From Leucobacter sp. L43 (GTDB lineage Bacteria > Actinomycetota > Actinomycetes > Actinomycetales > Microbacteriaceae): a stretch of 64,000 nucleotides of DNA. A program made the translations under genes and the position numbers. The stretch spans positions 372,001 to 436,000 of the forward strand of contig NZ_JAENJG010000002.1 of the NCBI RefSeq assembly GCF_016597785.1, read 5' to 3'. Of this stretch, positions 7,998 to 15,424 are shown one piece after another (the first letter of the stretch is position 1; every line of letters begins with the position of its first letter). The notes under the pieces were generated by a model. It had not been told where the DNA came from. It was given only the letters and a program-made list of their open reading frames with translations, and did no database searches.

Positions 7998-8819
7998 ATG
8001 GCGCCCGGGTTGCTGACACTCACGTTCGAAACGCCCACAGCTGGCGATGCCTCTGAGACGCTTTCCGGGCGAGAGCTGCGTGGGTACGAGGAATTCAGGG
8101 CCGCAGCAGCGCTCTATGTGGACGTGTTCCAGTATCGCGCTCCTGAGTTCGCTCTCAACCCGAACCTGCTCAGCGCGCTCGCCCAAAACGGAGGATCGTC
8201 CGTCGGCGTATTCACGAGCCACGAGGAACTCGTCGGTTTCGCATACGGTTTCGCAGGGCGGGACACCGACGGAACCGAGTTCCACTACTCCCAGGCGGCG
8301 ACCGTCGATCCACGGTTCCAGGGCCGTGGAGTGGGGCGCATGCTCAAGCATCTGCAAGCCGAGGTCGCCGAGCACTGGGGCCATCGCACGATGCGGTGGA
8401 CATTCGATCCGCTCCTCGCGAGAAACGCGCACTTCAACTTCGATTCGCTCGGCGCATCGGGCATCGCGTACCTGCCCGATTACTACGCCCGAGCCGGCAC
8501 CGATCGCATCCTGGTCGAGTGGGTGCTTGATGACCGCGGAGACCGCGAACAGACCCGGACGAGCCCCTCGAAACGTCGTGCTCCAGCCCTCGGGGTGCAC
8601 GAGTGGGGCGAGATCGAAGCGGTCGACGACGCACTGTGGATCGCCTTTCCCGCGGTACCGCCAGTGCGCACCGAAGTGGCGAGCGAAATGCGGTCGCACC
8701 TCGCGGCCTCCCTCACCACGGCGATCGATTCCGGGCGTGTGCTCGTCGGATGTACGAGGATCAACGACGAGACCGCCGCCTATCTTGCGGTCCCCGATAT
8801 CCGGATGGAGCAGCGATGA
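7998..8819 (+). CDS. GNAT-superfamily acyltransferase (COG3375-like), candidate D-amino acid N-succinyltransferase
   Basis: 273 residues from the ATG at 7998 (AGGAAA six bases upstream); ATG 7995 is an alternative. The acyl-CoA loop RFQGRGVGRMLKH, then the conserved WTFDPLLARNAHFNFDSLGA and YYARAGTDRILVEW blocks are typical of the COG3375 group, which is often encoded next to MenC/racemase-type enolase-superfamily genes. In the known D-to-L amino acid route this enzyme succinylates the D-amino acid. The next gene overlaps its stop by 4 bases. Family is clear; the donor and acceptor are inferred from the racemase two genes on. Confidence 0.82.
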   Translation: MAPGLLTLTFETPTAGDASETLSGRELRGYEEFRAAAALYVDVFQYRAPEFALNPNLLSALAQNGGSSVGVFTSHEELVGFAYGFAGRDTDGTEFHYSQAATVDPRFQGRGVGRMLKHLQAEVAEHWGHRTMRWTFDPLLARNAHFNFDSLGASGIAYLPDYYARAGTDRILVEWVLDDRGDREQTRTSPSKRRAPALGVHEWGEIEAVDDALWIAFPAVPPVRTEVASEMRSHLAASLTTAIDSGRVLVGCTRINDETAAYLAVPDIRMEQR

Positions 8820-9508
8820 CGAAAGAGACGCCGGCGCGCAGCGAGAGCGACCTCGACCGCACCCTGAGGTCGCCGGGAGACCGCTTCGGAGAGCGGATCC
8901 GTTCAAACCTCTCGGCCGAGAACATCCAAACACGAGTCATCGAGAGCGAGAAGCGATCGCTCCAGCGCACCCTCGACGAACTCGCAGCGAGCGGTGAGGT
9001 GCCGCAGGCCGCGGCGCTCATTCTTGGAGCCAGACGCCGTTTCATCGGCGGCGAGGGCAAGGGAGCCGCGTACGCGCAACTTTTGAACGCCGATCTCTCC
9101 GCGACCCTTTCAAACGTATTCCTGGTCGATGGGCGAGCGCTCTCTCCGATCACCGTGCTCACCGATGTGCGCGCGAGCGACGTGCTCATCGTGTTTTCGA
9201 TGCGCCGGTATCGAGCTGAAACGGTGCGGCTCGGCGAGCTCTTCCATGAGGCCGGAGGTCAGCTGGTGGTCATCACCGACAGCGACGATGCGCCGCTCGC
9301 GCGCCTCGCGAGCGCGCTGATCAAAGTGCACACGGAGTCGGCCTCTTACGCGGACTCGCCCACCGCGGTGGCCGCGGTCTGCCACCTCCTCAGCACACTG
9401 ACGACTGCAAGCGCAAAGGGGGCCAGACGGCGCCTCACGGTTCGCGACCAGTACGCCGCCGAACTCGCTCTCTACCTCCCCGAACACGAGCAGGAGAACG
9501 AGCGATGA
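8816..9508 (+). CDS. SIS-domain protein of the RpiR/MurR type lacking the HTH domain
   Basis: 230 residues from the ATG overlapping the GNAT stop. The first 55 residues (DRFGERIRSNLSAENIQT, then a helix) look like the linker of RpiR/MurR regulators, followed by a sugar-phosphate isomerase fold (FIGGEGKGAAYAQLL; DVLIVFSMRRYRAETV; GGQLVVITDSDDAPLA). RpiR regulators normally begin with an HTH of about 75 residues; none is present here, and the upstream frame is only a GNAT shadow. So it probably senses a sugar phosphate or related ligand without binding DNA itself, or it is a truncated regulator. Its place inside the operon favours a real role. Confidence 0.78.
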   Translation: MTKETPARSESDLDRTLRSPGDRFGERIRSNLSAENIQTRVIESEKRSLQRTLDELAASGEVPQAAALILGARRRFIGGEGKGAAYAQLLNADLSATLSNVFLVDGRALSPITVLTDVRASDVLIVFSMRRYRAETVRLGELFHEAGGQLVVITDSDDAPLARLASALIKVHTESASYADSPTAVAAVCHLLSTLTTASAKGARRRLTVRDQYAAELALYLPEHEQENER

Positions 9509-10644
9509 AGATCGAGCGCGTGAGACTCTTCGCGCTCCGTCTGCCGCTGCTCCACAGCTTCGAGACGAGTTCGCACCGGAAGTCCGGCATCGAGCACGTG
9601 CTCGTGGAGCTCACGAGCGACTCAGGAACGACCGGTTGGGGTGAAATCGCTTCACCGAGCGACCCCTACTACTGTGCAGAGAACACGGATACTGCGTGGT
9701 ACATCGCCACCAACTATCTGGTGCCGCGAGTGCTCGATACCGAATGGGACCGGCCGGAGGAGGTCGAGCGCGCGTGGTCTAACATTCGAGGGCACGAGTT
9801 CGCGAAGGCCGGATTCTCGGCGGCGGCCTGGGACCTGACCGCGAAGCACGACGGCATCTCACTCGCGCGAGCGCTCGGAGGCACACGGGATGAGATCGAG
9901 TCGGGAGTCTCGCTCGGCATCGAACGGTCAGAGCAGGATCTCCTCGCACAGGTAGGTCAGCAGCTCGACGCCGGGTACGGTCGTGTGAAGCTCAAGATCG
10001 CGCCCGGCTGGGATGTTTCCCCCGTCGCCGCCGTGCGCGACGCCTTTCCGGATATCGATCTGCATGTCGACGCAAACGGGGCGTATCCGCGCACGAGCGA
10101 GGCGCTCGAGGTGCTGCAGCGACTGGACCGGTTCTCGCTGACCATGCTCGAGCAACCTTTCGCCGCGCGTGATTTCATGGCCCATGCCGAACTGCAGCAG
10201 CGGATCGAGACGCCCATCTGCCTCGATGAGTCCGTGGTGACGGTCGCCGACCTCGAGACGATGATCCGGCTCGACGCGGGGCGCATCCTCAACATCAAGG
10301 TGTCCAGGATGGGCGGTCTCACCGAAGCGCAGAACGCGCATCGCGTCGCTGAGCAAGCCGGTATCCCGGTGTGGTGCGGGGGCATGCATGAGTTCGGGAT
10401 CGGTCGCGCAGCGAACGTCGCGCTGGCATCACTGCCGAACTTCCATCTTCCCTCTGATGTCTCGGGATCGGACAAGTACTACGCGAACGATCTCATCGAG
10501 CCGCCAATTCGGGCGCGTGAAGGTCGCGTTGCGGTTCCAACGGCGGTGGGCATCGGGCACGAGGTGGATGTCGCTCGGGTCTCGGTCGACGCGAATCGCA
10601 CGTTCGATTCTGCTTCGAGGGAGCTCGCGGGGGTGCCAGGGTGA
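9505..10644 (+). CDS. enolase-superfamily N-acylamino acid racemase (MenC/NSAR family)
   Basis: 379 residues with a complete enolase-superfamily active site: KLK motif (Lys162, Lys164), metal ligands Asp189 (HVDANG), Glu216 (LEQPF) and Asp241 (LDES), and second catalytic Lys265 (NIKVSRMGG). KLKIAPGWD and GGMHEFGIGRAAN are hallmarks of the o-succinylbenzoate synthase / N-succinylamino acid racemase branch. No menaquinone genes are near, whereas an acyltransferase and an M20 hydrolase are, so racemisation of N-succinyl amino acids is the likely activity. Overlaps both neighbours by 4 bases. Confidence 0.88.
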   Translation: MKIERVRLFALRLPLLHSFETSSHRKSGIEHVLVELTSDSGTTGWGEIASPSDPYYCAENTDTAWYIATNYLVPRVLDTEWDRPEEVERAWSNIRGHEFAKAGFSAAAWDLTAKHDGISLARALGGTRDEIESGVSLGIERSEQDLLAQVGQQLDAGYGRVKLKIAPGWDVSPVAAVRDAFPDIDLHVDANGAYPRTSEALEVLQRLDRFSLTMLEQPFAARDFMAHAELQQRIETPICLDESVVTVADLETMIRLDAGRILNIKVSRMGGLTEAQNAHRVAEQAGIPVWCGGMHEFGIGRAANVALASLPNFHLPSDVSGSDKYYANDLIEPPIRAREGRVAVPTAVGIGHEVDVARVSVDANRTFDSASRELAGVPG

Positions 10645-11735
10645 ATCTCCATCCAGTGATCGACGGGCACAACGATCTTGCCTGGGCTTGCAGGGAGACG
10701 CGTGCCTACTCAGTGAACGGGCTTGAGAGCGGAGCGACAGGTCTGCACACGGACCTCGCGCGCCTCGAAACAGGCGGCGTCGCGGGGCAGTTCTGGTCGG
10801 TCTGGGTTGATCCTGCACTGCAGGGAGCCGAGCAAGTCGTCGCCACCCTGGAGCAGATCGATTTCGTCCATCGATTCGTGGAGCGCTACCCCGAGCGGGC
10901 TCGTCTGACGCGCACGGCAGCCGAAGCGCGAACCGCGATGGCCGAGGGGCGCATCGCCTCCTTCATCGGCGTCGAAGGGGGTGCGCAGTTCGACGGGTCT
11001 CTTGCGGCGCTGCGGCAGTTCGCGAGGCTCGGATCTCGGTATGTCACGCTCACCTGGTCCCGCACGACCGACTGGGCCGATTCGGCGACCGATGACGCGC
11101 GGCACGGCGGCCTCACGGAATTCGGCCGAGAAGTGGTGCGCGAGATGCAACGCATCGGCCTGCTCGTCGATCTCGCGCATGTCGCACCAACGACGATGCG
11201 CGATGCGCTTGCTGTCAGCGAGCGGCCTGTGATGGTGAGTCATTCCGGTTCGCGGGCAGTGTGCGATCACCCTCGCAACGTGCCAGACGACGTACTTGCC
11301 GAGATCGGTTCGAGCGACGGTGTGATCATGGTGGCGTTCGTCCCCTCATTCCTGTCGGAGGACCGGCACGCGTGGGTGCGGGCCGGAGAGGAGGGTGATC
11401 CGCCACCGGTGGGAGTTGGAGATGTCGCCGACCATCTCGACCACATGCGAGATGTCGCGGGTGTGCATGCGGTGGGAATCGGCGCGGACTACGACGGAAC
11501 CGACGCGATGCCCATCGGCCTGGGGGACGTCTCGGGCTACCCCCGGCTCTTCGAAGAGCTCGAACGACGCGGGTGGTCGGATGATGAACTCCGGGGTCTC
11601 GGTACCGACAATGTGCTCCGGGTGCTCGAAGCCTCCGACGGCGACTACCTCGACTTCCTCGCGGGCCGCGCCCCGCAGCCTCCGGCCTCCGCAATCGCCC
11701 CGGCGGTCGACCTCTCCAAGAAGAAAGCAGGATGA
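10641..11735 (+). CDS. membrane-dipeptidase-like metallopeptidase, family M19
   Basis: 364 residues with the M19 two-zinc ligands: His10 and Asp12 (IDGHNDL), Glu112 (GVEGGAQF), His180 (VDLAHV) and His201 (VSHSG), plus GIGADYDG late in the barrel. Bacterial M19 enzymes are cytoplasmic dipeptidases that accept a D-residue at the C-terminal side (L-D or even D-D dipeptides). That suits cleavage of cell-wall dipeptides delivered by the adjacent importer. No signal peptide is present. Translationally coupled to the racemase upstream and the amidotransferase downstream. Confidence 0.9.
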   Translation: MNLHPVIDGHNDLAWACRETRAYSVNGLESGATGLHTDLARLETGGVAGQFWSVWVDPALQGAEQVVATLEQIDFVHRFVERYPERARLTRTAAEARTAMAEGRIASFIGVEGGAQFDGSLAALRQFARLGSRYVTLTWSRTTDWADSATDDARHGGLTEFGREVVREMQRIGLLVDLAHVAPTTMRDALAVSERPVMVSHSGSRAVCDHPRNVPDDVLAEIGSSDGVIMVAFVPSFLSEDRHAWVRAGEEGDPPPVGVGDVADHLDHMRDVAGVHAVGIGADYDGTDAMPIGLGDVSGYPRLFEELERRGWSDDELRGLGTDNVLRVLEASDGDYLDFLAGRAPQPPASAIAPAVDLSKKKAG

Positions 11736-12460
11736 TCTTGGTCGTGATTCCCCGTGTGCTGGTGGTAGTGAATTCTCCCGGCTCTGGACCTCGACGGCTT
11801 GCCGATTGGCTCGCGGATCGCGGCGTGGACGTCGTAGAGCGACTGGGACAGCACGGCCTCCCCAGAACGCTCGAGGGCTACCACGGACTGGTGCTGCTCG
11901 GAGGAGGATTGATGCCAGACGACTACGAGCAGGCGCCATGGTTGGGCGACGAGCGCCACCTCACCGAAGAGGCCATCGAGCGTGACGTTCCGACGCTCGG
12001 AATCTGTTTGGGCGCGCAGGTGATCGCCGACGTGGCAGGGGGAGAGGTGCGCGAGAACTTCGGGCCGAAGGAACGAGGAAGCACCGTGATCCGCTCGACC
12101 CGAGCGGGTCGTGCCGACGCCGTGCTCTCCGCGATCGGCTCAGCCGCCCCCATGATCGAGAACCATCGGGACATGATCACGAGGCTTCCCGCGGGTGCGA
12201 CGCTGCTCGCGTCGAGCGATGCCGTCGAGCACCAGGCGTTCCGCATCGGGGAACACGTGCGAGGCGTGCAGTTCCACCCCGAGGCGAGCGCCGCGAACCT
12301 TGCCGGTTGGGATGATGCAGCACTCACCGGTGAGGGGTACGACATCGGCATCCTGCTGGCGGCCGCCCAGCGGGACGACGCTGAGAACACCCGTGCGAGC
12401 CATGCGCTCGTCGACGCGTTCGCTGAGGAGATCCTCGAGCGCGCTCGGGCCGAAACATGA
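11732..12460 (+). CDS. class I glutamine amidotransferase-like protein
   Basis: 242 residues of the GMP-synthase glutaminase fold. The nucleophile is the Cys in LGICLGAQV, and the His-Glu pair is in GVQFHPEAS. There is no attached synthetase domain and no synthetase gene nearby. In this operon it may hydrolyse an amide or gamma-glutamyl bond of a cell-wall peptide, for example D-isoglutamine, which is amidated in many actinobacterial walls. This is inference. It overlaps the M19 gene and the beta-lactamase-fold gene by 4 bases each. Confidence 0.8.
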   Translation: MILVVIPRVLVVVNSPGSGPRRLADWLADRGVDVVERLGQHGLPRTLEGYHGLVLLGGGLMPDDYEQAPWLGDERHLTEEAIERDVPTLGICLGAQVIADVAGGEVRENFGPKERGSTVIRSTRAGRADAVLSAIGSAAPMIENHRDMITRLPAGATLLASSDAVEHQAFRIGEHVRGVQFHPEASAANLAGWDDAALTGEGYDIGILLAAAQRDDAENTRASHALVDAFAEEILERARAET

Positions 12461-13965
12461 ATCGCGTCATCGACCGCACGGGCTTCGCGGAGATTCCCGC
12501 GACGTGCGCCGAGTCCGCGCTGCAGCGCGCTTTCGATCGGCACGATCTCGCGCTCGCTCCTGCCGCGCTCGCCGCAATCTTCGACCCCGAGGGCGTGATC
12601 TCGTGGAAGGCCACCGGTGAACCTCGGAGGGATGGACGGCCTGTGACGCGCGGCTCGGTGTTCCGAATCGCGTCGATGACGAAGAGCTTCCTCGCCGCAG
12701 CAGCATTGGAGCTGCGCGACCGAGGCGAGTTCGATCTCGACCGCCCGATCGACGCGTACGTACCGGGCGTGCGGTTCGACTTCGCCGGCGAGGCGGTACC
12801 CGTGACCGTCCGGCAGTTGTTGACGAACCGGTCCGGCCTCCCCGAAGACAACGCTTGGGCGGACCGTCTGCTCGGGGCTGATCCCGGGGCCATCGACGCA
12901 CTCGGAGCGGCCGGCCTGCGGCTCACGGCAGAACCGGATGATCGCTACCAGTACTCCAATCTCGGAATGTCGTACGTAGGACGCGCGATCGAGGCAGTGA
13001 CGGGCCACGCGGTCGAGGACGAGATCACCGAGCGCCTGCTCGAACCGCTCGGTCTCGCGCACACTCGATTCGAGCCGGCAGCGTACTCTGCGGATCGGAC
13101 GCTCGCCGCCGGGTTCCGCACCTTCAACGGGGGACGCAGCTTCTCGGATGAGCCGTATGTCGGCGCGGGCGCGCTCTCGTGCATCGGAGGCCTGTTCAGC
13201 ACGGTGGATGACGTTGCCCGTTGGGCCGCTTTCCTGCAATCCGCGTTCTCCGATGCCCCTCTGCACCCCGAGGTGCTCAGCGCTCGGAGCAGAAGGGAGA
13301 TGCAACGCATTTCCACAGCAATACCGCTCGATGCGGAGCCGTCGGCCGAGCCGCAGCTGCCGAAACTGCAGGCGATCGGGTACGGCATGGGGCTCGTCGT
13401 GGAGCAGGATCGCCGGTTCGGGCGCATCGTGCAGCACGCGGGCGGGCTGCCTGGGTTCTCGTCTCATATGCGGTGGCATGTCCCCAGCGGTTGCGGCGTG
13501 GTCGCTTTCGGTAACTCGGATGTCTTCGGGGCGGGCGGACTCGCGACCCGTGCGCTCGCCGAAGTGCTCGAGGCGGTCGATGCGCCATCGGAGCACCTCC
13601 CCCCATGGCCGGAGACGCTCGATGCCGGGAAGCGCATCGATGATGCAGTGCGGACGGGCGAACCCCTGGACGGTCTTGCCGGCCTCTTCTCAGCGAACGT
13701 CATGCACGACCTGCCCGCAGCAGTGCGGGAGCAGAGACTCGTGCACGCACGCAGCGACGCTGGCCCGGTGTCGCTGCGGCAGCAACCGTTCGAGGAACGC
13801 GTGCTCGCGCCGCGGGGGCCCGCGGAGCTGCGCTGGCGCATCGCGTGCGCTCGCGGTTCGCTCGTTTGCGAGATCCGGCTCGTGGGTCTGCGCGGTCCCC
13901 TCGTGCAGTCATTGGCCATCGAGTGCCGCGACGTCGGCACAGCAGCGGAAGGGAGCACCATATGA
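12457..13965 (+). CDS. class C beta-lactamase-fold serine hydrolase
   Basis: 502 residues. The penicillin-recognising motifs are present: SMTK (Ser73-Lys76), YSN (Tyr166-Asn168) and HAGGLPGF around residue 330, with a C-terminal domain of about 110 residues. No signal peptide is seen, so it acts in the cytoplasm, unlike true AmpC enzymes. Cytoplasmic relatives include D-aminopeptidases, D-amino acid amidases and esterases. In this operon, cleavage of D-amino acid peptides or amides is the likeliest job; antibiotic resistance is not. Confidence 0.82.
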   Translation: MNRVIDRTGFAEIPATCAESALQRAFDRHDLALAPAALAAIFDPEGVISWKATGEPRRDGRPVTRGSVFRIASMTKSFLAAAALELRDRGEFDLDRPIDAYVPGVRFDFAGEAVPVTVRQLLTNRSGLPEDNAWADRLLGADPGAIDALGAAGLRLTAEPDDRYQYSNLGMSYVGRAIEAVTGHAVEDEITERLLEPLGLAHTRFEPAAYSADRTLAAGFRTFNGGRSFSDEPYVGAGALSCIGGLFSTVDDVARWAAFLQSAFSDAPLHPEVLSARSRREMQRISTAIPLDAEPSAEPQLPKLQAIGYGMGLVVEQDRRFGRIVQHAGGLPGFSSHMRWHVPSGCGVVAFGNSDVFGAGGLATRALAEVLEAVDAPSEHLPPWPETLDAGKRIDDAVRTGEPLDGLAGLFSANVMHDLPAAVREQRLVHARSDAGPVSLRQQPFEERVLAPRGPAELRWRIACARGSLVCEIRLVGLRGPLVQSLAIECRDVGTAAEGSTI

Positions 13966-15233
13966 TCCGACATCACGTGGTCGTCGTCGGCGGCGGCCTC
14001 ATTGGACTGAGCACGGCGCACGCGCTGCTGCGCGAGGGCCACAAGGTCACGATCGTCGAGAAGCGGGCACTGGGCAGCGGTGCGGCGACCGGCAACGCCG
14101 GGGAGCTGACCCCCCAGCAGGTCGCCCCGCTCGCATCGGCGAACACCGCGCGCGATGTCTTCCGCGGCGTGCTCAGCCGAAATTCGTATCTTTCGATCGA
14201 TCCGCTGCAGCTGCCCCGTCTCGCCCGCTTCGGGCTCGGCTTCCTTCGCGCTGCCCGCACTGCGAATGCGAGCAGGGGAGCCGCCGCCCTCGCACAGTTC
14301 TCCGGAGGCATTCGCGCGGCCTTGCAGCGCATGGCTGACGATGGCGTCGACATCTCGGGCGGGGGTGACGGGTTCCTCATGACGTCGTCCGACGAGACGG
14401 AGTTGGATGCTGCGCATGCCGCATACCGGGAACGAGCGGAACGCGGATGGGGTGCCGGTCCGGGACCCGTACTGCGGGGCGATCAACTCCGCGCCGCGGA
14501 ACCAGCGCTCCAACCGTCGGTGGTGGGCGGGTTCGTGCTGCCCGGAGAGTTCTCGCTCGATCCCGTGACCTTCGTCGCAAGTCTCGTCGAACGCGTGCGG
14601 GCGGGCGGCGCAGAGATCCGCGAAGGACTCGCCGCAATGCGCATTGGAACGGGTCCGAGCGCGAGCATTGTCTGCGCGGACGAGAACGGCGCCGAGGTCA
14701 CCATCCGCGGTGACCGACTCGTGATTGCGGCGGGCGCGTGGACGACCTCGATCCTGCGCCGATCTCGGATTCGTTCCGCCCCCGTTGTCTCGGGCAAGGG
14801 ATACAGCTTCACCGTGCCGGTCGACCGCATGCCGTCTTCGCTCGTGCACGCCATGGACCTCCACTGCGTCGCAATCCCGATGCACGGCCGCCTGCGCATC
14901 GTGGGCATGATGGAATTCGACGGCCACCCGGAGCGGTCGAATCCGCACCGGTTTGAGGTGCTCACCCGCGCCGCATCGCGACTCATCGCCGACGCCGATT
15001 GGTCGGCGCGCACCGATGAATGGGTCGGAGCACGGCCCATGACCGCCGATGGGCTCCCTCTGCTCGGACGCGTTCCACGGCGGCCGGATGTCATCGTCGC
15101 GGCGGGGCACAATATGCACGGACTCTCGCTCGGACCCATCACGGGTCAGATCGTTGCCGCGCTCGTCGCTGACCGGGAACCGTTCGTCGAGGGACGTCGA
15201 GTCGACCTCGCGCCCTTCGCAGTGCGACGCTGA
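13962..15233 (+). CDS. FAD-dependent D-amino acid oxidoreductase (DAO/DadA family)
   Basis: 423 residues from the ATG overlapping the previous stop (ATGA). The N-terminus has the dinucleotide fold VVVGGGLIGLSTAHALLREG, and the C-terminus has GARPMTADGLPLLGRV and GHNMHGLSLGPITG, typical of DadA-like D-amino acid dehydrogenases. It would deaminate D-amino acids to 2-oxo acids and ammonia, giving a second exit for D-amino acids besides the racemisation route. Last gene of the seven-gene operon. Other DAO-family substrates (glycine, sarcosine, hydroxyproline) cannot be excluded. Confidence 0.85.
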   Translation: MIRHHVVVVGGGLIGLSTAHALLREGHKVTIVEKRALGSGAATGNAGELTPQQVAPLASANTARDVFRGVLSRNSYLSIDPLQLPRLARFGLGFLRAARTANASRGAAALAQFSGGIRAALQRMADDGVDISGGGDGFLMTSSDETELDAAHAAYRERAERGWGAGPGPVLRGDQLRAAEPALQPSVVGGFVLPGEFSLDPVTFVASLVERVRAGGAEIREGLAAMRIGTGPSASIVCADENGAEVTIRGDRLVIAAGAWTTSILRRSRIRSAPVVSGKGYSFTVPVDRMPSSLVHAMDLHCVAIPMHGRLRIVGMMEFDGHPERSNPHRFEVLTRAASRLIADADWSARTDEWVGARPMTADGLPLLGRVPRRPDVIVAAGHNMHGLSLGPITGQIVAALVADREPFVEGRRVDLAPFAVRR

Positions 15234-15424
15234 CCACACGGGCGCATGCGCATCGGCGCGTCCGTCCCGCTAAGCTGGACGGGTTCGTTCAGAGACAGGG
15301 TCTCCGTGCGCACGGCTTCAGGGGCCAATCCGGGTCCGCTCGCCATCGGCTGCCCGTTCGCGGCCCGCGAGCACGACGGACACCAGGCAGACCGACCCGA
15401 GGCAGACCGAACCCAGGAGCGACG
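15234..15424 (+). promoter_or_regulatory. lysA upstream region: -10 element, small stem and 15-bp tandem repeat
   Basis: This 191-bp gap has no convincing gene. TAAGCT (15271-15276) is a plausible -10 for lysA and lies in the loop of a short stem (CCGTCC 15262-15267 with GGACGG 15277-15282). The predicted leader carries a 15-bp tandem repeat, AGGCAGACCGA at 15385-15395 and 15400-15410, just before the ribosome site. I see no lysine riboswitch architecture; the region is too short for one. Confidence 0.35.

Noticed and set aside
8603-8815. Possible missing HTH domain of the SIS protein in an upstream in-frame extension
   Set aside because: The extra residues are Arg-rich shadow of the GNAT gene with no HTH pattern, so the ATG at 8816 stands.
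12457-13965. Beta-lactam resistance gene
   Set aside because: The protein has class C motifs but no signal peptide, an extra C-terminal domain, and lies in a peptide-catabolism operon. Resistance is not supported.
15234-15424. Lysine riboswitch before lysA
   Set aside because: The predicted leader is about 140 bases with only one weak stem and a tandem repeat; it is too short and lacks the five-helix layout of the lysine riboswitch.
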